Origin: Rodentolepis nana
Lineage: Eukaryota; Platyhelminthes; Cestoda; Cyclophyllidea; Hymenolepididae
Direction: 5' to 3'
DNA: 13,215 nucleotides
Assembly: GCA_900617975.1 (NCBI GenBank)
Contig: UZAE01001463.1
Coordinates: forward strand, 1-13,215
Shown here: positions 1 to 8,149 of the stretch, piece by piece
How the letters are laid out: each line of letters starts with the position of its first letter
Position numbering within the stretch: position 1 is the first letter of the stretch
The notes under the pieces: generated by a model
The model's database searches: none
What the model saw: only the letters and a program-made list of their open reading frames with translations
What the model was told of the DNA's origin: nothing
Position numbers and translations under genes: made by a program

Positions 1-1108
1 CAGGTAACTCAAAATAACTTGGCAAATACTTAAGTGTAACAGACAGATCAAATCTATTGCGTTGGTAGCTCTTAACGACCTTGAATTTGGGCAACCCACA
101 ATATATAAGTAAGAGGTACAGTAAAAAATTTCCCATTTCGAAGCTATGAACTCATTTAAATTCTCTTTCTGCAAATAAGAATTCATTCGTTTTGTGAAAA
201 GTAGACTGATATCGTGAAAATTAGATATTATAACAAGTCTTCTCAAATCCGCAAATTAAAGAAGGTGGAGAGGGGGGGGGGAGGGAGTGACTGCAGAGAG
301 CTTTGAATGAGATAAATATCTCAAGAAAACTTAATGAGAAGCATTTATAGCTTATAATTAAAGCATTTATGATAATTGTAGGCTTTGAGGCGTGAAAACT
401 GGACACAAAGACGATCAGACTTAATTACGGTGTTTGTTTTGAGGAGAAAATATCGCTCACTCTCGTTGCTTAATTAGTCTGTGTAAGTGTTTATTTATAC
501 TGACGACATTTATAGATATTTATTTAATTTGCACATTTAAGTTAATAATTCATAATTAATCACTAATTTCCTAATGAATATTGCATGTAGAAAGGCTTTT
601 TAATGCCAATAAAATAACCCCTTCAATGAAATATACTTTTCATTGTCACAATTTACCAATTAATGTACAAATGAAATCGGAAAATTATAGAAATAATTAA
701 ATGAGATTTGTAAGGCTTTGTGGAAAAGACCTTGTTTTTCTAATTTAATTATTATGACCAAAAGGTGGAGGAGGGTGGGGGGAAGCCGGTTTGAATTGCA
801 GCAATTTCTTTGGCAAACGCCTGTTCCTAGAAATTTGAACCGATGATTTAATTACATTTGTTAAACAGGAAAACAGTTAGCTAAAACGCCTTATTTTCCA
901 ATTTCAATTTAAAATTTGAAAAATTCGCAAAGCACAATTCGTTTAATTCATCTAGCAGCTGTTAGCAATTTTTAATAGATAGGCAGGTGAAGCATATGTG
1001 CCACATTTAAAGCAAGTATAGGGCGAGCGAAGCGTAATGAGAGACTTTCTTCGAAGATTCTGCAATTCTGGCATCGATATTGATTTCGACCACATTGGTT
1101 TCAGATTT
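1..1108. other. AT-rich non-coding stretch
   Basis: No gene is visible here. Both strands are full of stop codons and the only open frames are short and shaped by base composition. The sequence is rich in TAATTA and AATTAAT-type words. It holds two G-rich patches, a run of 10 G at 272-281 and GAGGGTGGGGGG at 771-782, each preceded by the same word AAGGTGGAG. The stretch ends where the left target-site copy of the first SINE-like element begins. It could be intronic or intergenic. Confidence 0.6.
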
Positions 1109-1121
1109 GTATTCAAATCAT
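1109..1121. repeat. Left target-site duplication of the minus-strand SINE copy (imperfect)
   Basis: GTATTCAAATCAT here matches GTATTGAAGTCAT at 1439-1451 at 11 of 13 positions. The two words flank the element exactly at its tail and at its 5' end, as expected of a decayed target-site duplication. Confidence 0.65.
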
Positions 1122-1438
1122 TTATTTATATCAAATGGCAGGCGTTTTGATGATTATTATTAGCCCTTTAGTTGACTTCAGGCTTCACAGAAGGGAAGGA
1201 ACATCAAAGTGAGAAAATTCGAGAGAGGGAGCAGATGAGAGATACAAAGGTGTAAAAGAGACAGACACAAAGGTAGAGCAAAGGTGAGGTGAGTACTGTG
1301 GAAGTAGTCGAATGTGACATACAGTGGGGTGATGGTAGTTTGAAGTCAGAAGTCAACGACCGGTTTATAGACTTTTATGCCGTATGAGTATACGTTGCCC
1401 AGGGTGTACCACGTGGAGGTAAGACTATCACCCACCCC
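1122..1438 (-). mobile_element. SINE-like retroposon, copy 1 (minus strand)
   Basis: This is a full-length copy of the roughly 320-bp family in this window, inverted relative to the other four. On the minus strand it opens with GGGGTGGGTGATAG, passes through CCACGTGG and GTATACTCATACGGC, and continues into a pyrimidine-rich middle. It ends with GAAGCCTGAAGTCAACTAAA, GGGCTAATAATAATCATC and an ATAAATAAAT tail. It is flanked by an imperfect 13-bp target-site duplication (11 of 13), so it is older than copies 3 and 5. Its 3' segment is the closest of the five to the LINE 3' UTR at the right edge: 13 consecutive bases, GGGCTAATAATAA, are identical. It has no coding capacity. Being inverted, it places a strong 5' splice-site-like word on the plus strand. 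It could alternatively be called a LINE-derived non-autonomous element, but the shared 5' end across copies argues for a defined short element. Confidence 0.85.
1416..1424 (+). other. Latent 5' splice-site-like word inside SINE copy 1
   Basis: GAG|GTAAGA is close to the eukaryotic donor consensus MAG|GTRAGT. It is the reverse complement of the head segment (A)CTTACCTC present in all copies, so any copy inserted antisense to a transcript offers this site. Whether it is used is unknown. Confidence 0.4.
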
Positions 1439-1451
1439 GTATTGAAGTCAT
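1439..1451. repeat. Right target-site duplication of SINE copy 1 (imperfect)
   Basis: GTATTGAAGTCAT lies directly after the element's 5' end and matches 1109-1121 with two mismatches. Confidence 0.65.
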
Positions 1452-3716
1452 AGAGTGGCGTAAATTCTGTGCTAGTATACTCCTCGGGGTTAATGAGTTT
1501 TGTAAAATAAAAGCGCAATCTTAACACCCAAAGTTCTAAGTACAAGTAGATTGCAATGAAATGTGCTTACTTGCCGTTTCTTTCCTACCTACCGATGTTG
1601 AAGTGTGTTGTAGTTGAGCGCCCAAATGGTCCAAATCGACGCAATAAGAATCATTCAAACATAAGAGAAATTCATTCCACGCCTGATGGCTTTCGCTAGT
1701 CTTGCGGCGTAGAAACAGATCATTAACTTGTCAGCATCACAGTTAAGTACCTTTTTAGGGTAGCAGCAGAAGGTGCAAGGAATAGTGGCCATTTAGAAAA
1801 GAGAGTATGGCAGAGCAATCAGAAGCATGGTTGCTATCGCTTTATGGCACTGACCTCGTCTCGTCTACTCTGCCCTCCCTCCCCCCCCCCCTCTTTTTCC
1901 TTCTAGACATGACCAGACAAGCCTGTGGGCAAGGTGACCAGCTTCGGCGTTACTCGGTTACGCCCACCCATGCAAGTAACCTCGTGGTCTCAATAAAATG
2001 CACAGTCTTAATCATGCGGTCTCACGAGGGGGTGGGGAGGGGTCTTTTATAGGTCATTAGTCACCGTGTCAGCTAAAGGAAGCCGAGGGTGTTTGGCTTT
2101 GGTTTATAAATTTTACAGTTTACAAACGTTTTCTTTTAACACTTTCCACTAAATGAAAACGTCATGAAATTAAACTTTATGAGGCCCTAACTAAGTTTGG
2201 ACACTAATTGCTAGGTGCTGTCTGGTTCGTTGAGGTAGAGTTTTTATTATAACATAATTGTATGATTTCTAATATCATTTGTCTTTATATTGTTCGACTT
2301 TACTCTCTCCCCCCCTCTCGCTCTTTTACTGTTTTGTCTCTCATCTAGGTTTGAATGTAAACATGACAGTGAAAGGAAGGTACGAACGAGAAGAATCATT
2401 TTGATGTGAATGATTTCCGACTTTAACGCTGAGCATTGATAAGCCACGTTTGCAATTTAAACACACAAAGTAAGTGGCATCGAAACAGTTACGGATAGAA
2501 TACATTTTATTTGATTGTTTGTTAGGTTAATCCGATTTGATTCTATCAAGTGGAAGGTTGTTAAAATAATTAGGACATAGATGAACTATTTTAAGAGGCA
2601 CTTTTAAAATGTTCACTTTTACGATATATCATACACACTTTAGTTCAGTCATAAAATTGACTTTCAAGTGAACCAGTTGAGGAGAGGAGGGAGGGGGGGG
2701 GGGATATTCAAGTACTCAAACACTGTCCTATCTTTCCTACGACAATTAACATTTTTAATGAGTCAGGTAAAAAATTATTTCTTAATTTTTGCGATAAATT
2801 AATTAAAGGTTTACGGAAAAAGCAAGGAGTTTCTTTTGTTTTTCTTCGATAAGCATATACAGCCCTCAATTTCGACACCTCCCTTACTGTCCAACGCAGT
2901 CCAAGAAGTGAATTTCTGATGGGGTCATTGATCGATTTCAAATATAAATCAAAATTGAAGCCCCTATTTTACTCCGGATTAAATTAATAAAATTAAAAGA
3001 GAACATTATGACACATAATTTTTTATTTGAAATGGGCAATCGGTTAGTTTCAATATAAGATAGCATCAGGCTTCACTTAATAAAAACTAACAAAAATAGG
3101 TGCCAATTTGATTTTCAACCGCCAAATTTTAATAATTATCACCACGTTTCAGAGGAGCAAAGAGAAGGTTAAATCAACTTATTAAACGCAAAATGATTCC
3201 ACTTAAATGCAGTAATCCAATTGGTAACTTTAAAATTACAAAGTAATCAAATACTAAGCATGGCTTATATGTAAAAACTCAGTTGTGTCCGAAAAATTCA
3301 ATTGACATCTTAGGTGTTTTTCAAAAAATTGCCTGATATTGCGTATACGCCTGAATTCGGGCTTGTCGCAGTGTCCAGAGACGAGGCGGGTGGTCCAATT
3401 GCAAATTCCAACTCATACGGAAACACATTTTGTCATTTCATCACCCAAATATCACGAATAGTACAAAGAATTGCGGCTACATGGTAAATACGTGGAAAAA
3501 TCTTTTTGTCACATTTTACGCCCTCTGCTGGTGATCTCATCTTGGGAATGGGATGCATATAGACTGAGAATAGGGAGTTAAATTTATTCACCGAAGGCAA
3601 TAGATGCAATATGTTTGAAATTAAAGTACATAAAAATTAATTTAAAGGAAACTAGACATGTACCTCAAAAACATTTATGCCAATGTCATCAGATTGTTAA
3701 GCTCCCGAAAACGAAT
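1452..3716. other. Non-coding stretch with GC-richer part and oligo-C/G tracts
   Basis: I recognise no gene here. The part at about 1560-2060 is richer in GC than its surroundings and contains an 81-codon open frame (1807-2052, plus strand). That frame runs through an 11-C tract and ends in G-rich repeats, and its translation shows no domain I know. Oligo tracts lie at 1881-1891 (C11), 2309-2315 (C7) and 2693-2703 (G11). A perfect 10-bp palindrome, GCGTATACGC, is at 3341-3350. A CTCF-like word at 3518-3531 is listed separately. The remainder is AT-rich with frequent stops in all frames. Confidence 0.55.
3518..3531 (-). promoter_or_regulatory. CTCF-like binding word
   Basis: On the minus strand this reads CCAGCAGAGGGCGT, which fits the bilaterian CTCF core CCASYAGRKGGCRS at 13 of 14 positions; only the last base departs. 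It sits in a patch that is GC-richer than its surroundings. CTCF is an insulator and chromatin-loop protein in many bilaterians. A single word can occur by chance, and occupancy cannot be judged from sequence. Confidence 0.3.
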
Positions 3717-4027
3717 GGTGTGCGATAGACTTACCTCCACGTGGGCAACATATACTCATACAGCAAAAAAGTCTATTAACCCGTAGTTGACTTCTGACTT
3801 CAAACTGCCATCACCCCACTGTATGCCATATTCCACCACTTCCACAGTACTCATCTTATCTCTACCTTTGTGTGTGTCTGTGTCTTTTACATCTTTGATT
3901 CACTCTTTTGCTCCCTCTCTCGAATTTTTCCCACTTTGATGTTCCTCCCTCTGTGAAGCCCGAAGTCAGCTATATGGATAATGATAACTATTCAAAACGC
4001 CTGCCATTTGAAATTATATATATATAT
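3717..4027 (+). mobile_element. SINE-like retroposon, copy 2
   Basis: This copy is full length at both ends. It begins GGTGTGCGATAGACTTACC and retains CCACGTGG at 3737-3744. It carries the GTTGACTTCTGACTTCAAAC block and the CACCCCACTGTATGCC block, then the pyrimidine-rich middle and the 3' GAAGCCCGAAGTCAGC segment. Directly after CCACGTGG it lacks 10 bases present in copies 1 and 5; the deletion is bounded by TGG on both sides, as expected of slippage or microhomology repair. The tail has turned into an AT dinucleotide run (TATATATATATA, ending near 4027) instead of ATAA repeats. I could not find a target-site duplication, so the insertion is probably old or its flanks have been altered. It contains no coding sequence. 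Confidence 0.85.
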
Positions 4028-5234
4028 GGATTAGGATAATCTTAGAACCACACCTCCATATCGACGTGAAGACCACCATAGCAAGACCTAATAGAGTGAA
4101 CCCCGCAATTTCAATTAATAATTTTCTAACGATTAGTTTAAAATTTATTTAAACAAATAATCGACAATAAAAAGCTAAATTTTCAAGAGATTTATTTTTT
4201 TGAAGCAAATATAACACTTCCCTGTATTTCCTTAATGAACCTATGCCTATTTGTTATTGCAGTCTTAATTTCATTTCACCTTCATTCGATTTTCAAGATT
4301 CTAATTCAAGTCGAGATCACAATAGGGAAGTAAAATTATTCCCAATGTAAGTCTACTAAGGAAAACAGAAACAAATATCCCCCCCTCCTGTTCGGTCAAG
4401 AGGAGAGGACATCCACAGTTAGACAAGCCAGACTAGAAGATTAGATGGTTGGTAAGGCAAAAAACACTGTACGAGAGTCTAAAATGACTCACTACTCTAT
4501 ATAGTATATATGACACTTATTGAGATATAATCAACTCTTATATCCAATTATTTGCAGTCTGAAAACTGTCCCCAAAATAACAGAATAGAGAGGATTTCGT
4601 TGTTACCGACATGTTAACGTGATTTAGCTGAAAGCCCAGTTCCCAGGGTGCTTATTCTCTCCATTCGCAGAAATGCCAATTGGTGATTATTCTCAAGGCT
4701 CTTTCGATTGTATTTAATGAGAATTCAGTTGCTTTGTGTGGTTTTTCTTTATGGTAAGTAAATTAGGACAATGAGAAAATGGAAGATTATCGCGGATTAA
4801 ATGAAAATGGGGATTAATTAGCGTGCTGAAGAGATATGTAAAATCTGAGTAACTGGTCATTATAACCTTGTCCCGATGATGAGTAAATTATAAATTGGTT
4901 ACTTCTTAAAATTTTAATGCTAAATATGATATTAAGAAATTTCTGAGAAGACTCTGACCATATCATGCTTCATACTTGTTCTTGCAGGTGAAACATCATT
5001 TTCAAAATAAAGAGCAATTTACATACACTAACGTTATTATCGAAAAGAATGAAAAAATGCAAGTAAAATGTTTATTTATTTCTAAATTATCTATTTTTTG
5101 TATTCATTTCTTCGAAAATAAAATCACAACAATGTATTTTGTTGGTGTCCTTTGGAGTAAAAAACGTTTGAAATAAAAAAGTTACCAGAAAACAATTACA
5201 AATTCCACAACTGCATACTCCAGTTATTGAATTT
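4028..5234. other. AT-rich non-coding stretch with splice-acceptor-like site
   Basis: No gene can be supported. The stretch has a C7 tract at 4379-4385 and a short GC-richer part that follows it to about 4480. A strong splice-acceptor-like sequence at 4954-4987 is listed separately. Open frames here, including a 66-codon one at 4976-5176, have the Phe/Ile/Lys/Asn-rich composition expected of random AT-rich DNA. Confidence 0.55.
4954..4987 (+). other. Candidate 3' splice site (branch point, pyrimidine tract, AG)
   Basis: A CTGAC word, a good match to the metazoan branch-point consensus, places its A at 4957. It is followed by a T/C-rich run and TTCTTGCAG ending at 4987, giving a branch-to-AG distance of 30 bases, which is typical. 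The frame that starts with GTG at 4988 stays open for 63 codons, to the TAA at 5174-5176, but its composition is not clearly protein-like. Splice-like words are common in AT-rich animal DNA, so this is only a candidate. Confidence 0.25.
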
Positions 5235-5249
5235 AATGTTAAATGATCC
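5235..5249. repeat. Left target-site duplication of SINE copy 3
   Basis: AATGTTAAATGATCC is repeated perfectly (15 of 15) at 5569-5583, on the other side of the element. Confidence 0.92.
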
Positions 5250-5568
5250 GGGGTGCGCGATAGACTTACCTCCACGTGGTGCATCTGGGCAACGTATACT
5301 CATACGGCAAAAAGTCTTTTAACCGGCAGTTGACTTCTGACTTCAAACTACCATCACCCCACTGTATGCCATATTCGACAACTTTCACTGCACTCACCTC
5401 ACCTTTTTTCTACATTTGTGTCTGTCTCTTTTACATTTTTGAATCTCTCTTCTGCTTCCCCACTCGAATTTTTCTCACTTTGATGTTCCTTCCCTTCTGT
5501 GAAGCCCGAAGTCAACCAAAGGGCTAACGATAACCATCAAAACGCTTGCCATTTGATATAAATAAATA
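5250..5568 (+). mobile_element. SINE-like retroposon, copy 3 (perfect target-site duplication)
   Basis: This 319-bp full-length copy begins GGGGTGCGCGATAGACTTACC, keeps CCACGTGG at 5272-5279 and ends in a TATAAATAAATAA tail. A perfect 15-bp direct repeat flanks it exactly at the two element ends. A variable-length duplication together with a simple A/T-rich 3' tail is the hallmark of target-primed reverse transcription by a LINE machinery. The undamaged duplication suggests a fairly recent insertion. An 83-codon open frame across it (5276-5527) is an accident of the repeat and is not conserved in the other copies. No tRNA-like A and B box pair is apparent, so how the element is transcribed is unclear. 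Confidence 0.93.
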
Positions 5569-5583
5569 AATGTTAAATGATCC
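5569..5583. repeat. Right target-site duplication of SINE copy 3
   Basis: This is the second copy of AATGTTAAATGATCC, identical to 5235-5249, directly after the ATAA tail. Confidence 0.92.
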
Positions 5584-6873
5584 AAATAGGTTTGGTGCTT
5601 ATAATTTAATAATAATATATAGTTTTGTCAATTATTTGTGGATCTTCTACTTCATGTTTAATATCTCCTAGTTTTTTAACGTATAACTTGGGATAATTAA
5701 GTCAACCTAATAAATTCTTCGCTTTCAAGACAATTCCATTAACCCCTTTCCTTCATTTATTGAGCCTTGACTAGTGTGCTTAATCATTTTGGAACACAAA
5801 TTGTCATGTGACATTTTACTATATCCAAAAATAGCCATCAAAATCAATAAATAATTGACTATAAGATCACGTGTTTATACATTTACTCTCTGGTATTAGC
5901 CCTTGAATGGAGACTCATAAGGGAGCAAGTAAGCCTATGTATAATGAATTATGCCGGAATTTAGACATCTCTAGATTATTTTTAATATATGAACGATTTG
6001 ATTCAAACCTTCAATGCATACAAATGGCGGTTTCTTTTCATTTTCATATATTGAATAGACGGGATAAAAATATGAAATTCTACGAATTAGACAAGCACAA
6101 AATGTTAAAAGAATTTTGGATATCAAAGTGTGTGAGGGGGGGGGGTGGATTCATTTTCCGTGGATGATATTTATTTGAGCGCGTTGTTCCCGCTTGAGCT
6201 AGAAAATGGGAACTGCGCATATGTATTACCCTGCAATTTCAGACCAGAGAATGATCAAAATCATTAGTAATACGGAGTGAGTCAAATTTTTACTGAAAAC
6301 TCCGGAAACGCATTTGCTGACTTTTTAAACTCTTTTTTGGAGAACTTGGGCGTTTAAAACCCAAATTTGTAGAAAATGTTTTAAGCAATTAGAACAGTAA
6401 AAATAATAAGGCGTTTTCAGGTGAACAATGGTAATCAATTCCTAATACAATTGTTTTATCCTTAACTCAAATTAATCATTAAGAAAATTACACTCACATA
6501 AATTATTGTAGACACTCAAAAATCAAAATTCATTTCCTATGGAGTATTTTTGAAAAGGCCGAGATTAAATTTGTTCGTTTTTTATCATTGACGGTAGATT
6601 ATTTATTTAATTTAAAACATGCTTTCAGTTTAATTATTCAAAAATCAGCCAGAGTGTTCCAAGCAGTATTTGAAAGATCTTTTATGGAATTAAAATATTG
6701 AGATGATTGCAGGATCCAAATGCATATTACAGCCCGTGCAATAATTTGTAATATAAAGGTAAAATTTATTAACTTAGCATAATTTCCTTCAAACATATTG
6801 AGAAGGTGGAATGATTTAGTCAATTATAAAGTCAAACACGTGTTTATATTCCCTCATTTAATAAATTTTATGA
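5584..6873. other. AT-rich non-coding stretch
   Basis: I see no supported gene. The longest open frame (5907-6167, 86 codons, plus strand) is preceded by a T/C-rich run ending in TATTAG at 5900, which resembles a splice acceptor. However, the frame reads through a G10 tract (6136-6145) at its end and shows no recognisable domain, so I do not call it. The rest is AT-rich with frequent stops. Confidence 0.5.
6864..6870. repeat. Possible short target-site duplication, left of SINE copy 4
   Basis: AATTTTA recurs at 7199-7205 beyond the element tail. Seven A/T bases are weak evidence on their own; the position is right, but chance is a serious alternative. Confidence 0.3.
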
Positions 6874-7197
6874 GGGGTGTGTGATAAACTTACTTCCGCA
6901 TGGTGCAACCTGGGCGACGTATACTCATACGGCAAACAAGTCCATTAACCGCAGTTGACTTCCCACTTCAAACTAGCATGACCCGACTCTATGTCATATT
7001 CGAAAACTTCCACAGTACTCAACTTATCTTTTCTCTCCCTAGTGTCGGTCTGTCTCTTTTAAATCTATGATTCACTCTTCTGTTCCCTCTCTCGACTTTT
7101 GTGACTTTGATATTCTTTCCAACTTTAAAGTCCGAAGTCAGCTAATGGGCTAACGATAACTATCAAGACGCCTGTCATTTGAAATAAATAAATAAAT
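6874..7197 (+). mobile_element. SINE-like retroposon, copy 4 (diverged)
   Basis: This full-length copy carries more substitutions than the other four. The head reads GGGGTGTGTGATAAACTTAC, and the CCACGTGG palindrome has decayed to CCGCATGG at 6896-6903. Downstream blocks are still recognisable: GGCGACGTATACTCATACGG, CGCAGTTGACTTCC, the pyrimidine-rich middle, GTCCGAAGTCAGCTAATGGG and a tail of AAATAAATAAATAAAT. Only a weak 7-bp target-site match (6864-6870 and 7199-7205) can be proposed. The higher divergence suggests the oldest insertion in the window or a different subfamily. It is non-coding. Confidence 0.85.
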
Positions 7198-7198
7198 T

Positions 7199-7205
7199 AA
7201 TTTTA
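7199..7205. repeat. Possible short target-site duplication, right of SINE copy 4
   Basis: AATTTTA matches 6864-6870. See the caution given for the left copy. Confidence 0.3.
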
Positions 7206-7461
7206 CAAACATAGGAAAGAAATATTTCTCGCTCCCTGAATTCGTCTACTCTTTCTATCCAATAAATTGTGTGCCTACGGGGAATGTTTCGACAACACTT
7301 CGCTTAAACATGCCAAAATAAAGTTCACAAGGAGGAAATAAGATTCCCAATAGGAAGAACCACTCATGATGCCCGCGTGGAAAATGTTTAATTTAAACAG
7401 CCAGAGTATATACGAAATTCTATTTTACTAAAGTTGTAAAGAAGGTAAAAACTTGTTTTAG
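7206..7461. other. Non-coding spacer before the candidate exon
   Basis: This is AT-rich sequence without an open frame of note. Its end, AAAACTTGTTTTAG at 7448-7461, can be read as a weak splice acceptor for the candidate exon that follows. Confidence 0.4.
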
Positions 7462-7664
7462 CTAATTTTACCTTCAATGCATTTGATCAAAGAAACTTCA
7501 AAAGGTGGAATTCAGCTTTCAATTAAACACAGTCATTTGGGCGCGGAATGCATGGTCGGAGATATCTCTTTGAAACCTCTATTTTCAAATAGCCCCAGTT
7601 ACGGTTGGAGTCCCTTCGATAAAGTCAAACAAAGTTATAACAGATATTGCAAAGATCTTTCTAC
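7462..7664 (+). CDS. Candidate internal coding exon of an unrecognised gene
   Basis: A continuous open frame is bounded on the left by CTTGTTTTAG (AG at 7460-7461) and on the right by AC|GTGAGTTT (GT at 7665-7666), a good donor. Read this way, the exon is 203 nt long, in phase 0 at its start and phase 2 at its end. The same frame contains ATG at 7477 and stops at TGA inside the donor. The predicted peptide has mixed, protein-like composition rather than the Phe/Ile/Lys/Asn bias of random AT-rich DNA; it includes LGAECMVGDISLKPLF and SYGWSPFDKVKQSYNRYC. The stretch is also GC-richer than its surroundings. I do not recognise a family and propose no function. It could be a chance open frame, an old transposon fragment or a real exon of a large host gene; the pyrimidine tract before the AG is weak. 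Confidence 0.3.
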
Positions 7665-7666
7665 GT

Positions 7667-7960
7667 GAGTTTAGAGAAATATTGAAGTTTAATAGGCAAA
7701 CATTGTACTGGATCTCGTTTTTAAATTGCGGATCTTCCATTGTTTGTGTCTTAGTGATTCAGAGCTTTATAATCTAATCGATTAATTTCTAAGAGTATAA
7801 GAAATTCAAGCAACTCCATATCTTATGGTAAAGGTGCTTTAAAAGCAATGACGCTTAAGAGCTGCTATGGTCTCATAGAACTACTAATCTGATTAAATGG
7901 GAGGAGTGTACAACAGCGCTTCTTGAGTGTGAATAGCAGGTGCTTGGTTGGAAAAGGTGT
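7667..7960. other. Non-coding spacer
   Basis: AT-rich sequence without a recognisable feature separates the candidate exon from the likely reverse-transcriptase relic. The relic may begin somewhat earlier, around 7895, but I cannot align that part. Confidence 0.4.
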
Positions 7961-8149
7961 TGCGCAAAAGCAAACGATTGAAAATGTAAGGAAATAGAAG
8001 AAGGACTTGATAGAAAAGAGAATACGCGAGTACTGATGGAGGTCAATCTGAGTTGTGAGTTGGTGCAAAAAGAGGAAAGATTAGGGGTTCGACCGATTTC
8101 ACCTTCTTTGTTCACTAATGTGCAACTGGATGTGAAGGCAAAGACATAA
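7961..8149 (+). pseudogene. Decayed LINE reverse-transcriptase fragment (probable)
   Basis: In one plus-strand frame the sequence reads AKAND (7964-7978), a TGA stop, then EIEEGLDRKENTRVLM, a spacer, and LGVRPISPSLFTNVQLD (8081 onward) before a TAA at 8147-8149. In many LINE reverse transcriptases a KAFD motif is followed by an (E)xGLDRK segment and then by GVRQGCPLSPxLFN. The fragment shows degraded forms of all three in the right order: KAND for KAFD, and GVR-P-ISPSLF lacking about two residues. The spacing from KAND to GVR is about 39 codons, shorter than in the intact elements I know, so internal deletions are likely. The stop at 7979-7981 and the missing residues show it is dead. The GVRPISPSLF match is the strongest part and the rest is inference. 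It cannot be assigned to a clade by eye. It does not look like the same insertion as the LINE end at the right edge. Confidence 0.42.

Noticed and set aside
1807..2052. 81-codon plus-strand open frame starting at an ATG
   Set aside because: It runs through an 11-C tract (the Pro-rich part) and ends in G-rich repeats. No domain or signal was recognised and no splice context was clear.
2708..2941. 77-codon minus-strand open frame
   Set aside because: No recognised motif, no splice or promoter context, and a length expected by chance.
5276..5527. 83-codon open frame
   Set aside because: It lies entirely inside SINE copy 3, and the frame is not kept in the other four copies.
5907..6167. 86-codon plus-strand open frame preceded by an acceptor-like TATTAG
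   Set aside because: AT-rich composition, read-through of a G10 tract at the end, no recognisable domain and no good donor. It was weaker than the 7462-7664 candidate.
5868..6850. CACGTGTTTATA repeated at about 5868 and 6837
   Set aside because: The match is too short and A/T-rich, and the flanks do not align, so it is not evidence of a repeat family.
8084..8095. GGTTCGACCGA resembling a tRNA B box
   Set aside because: No A box at the right distance and no tRNA cloverleaf. The stretch is better explained as the GVRP codons of the reverse-transcriptase relic.
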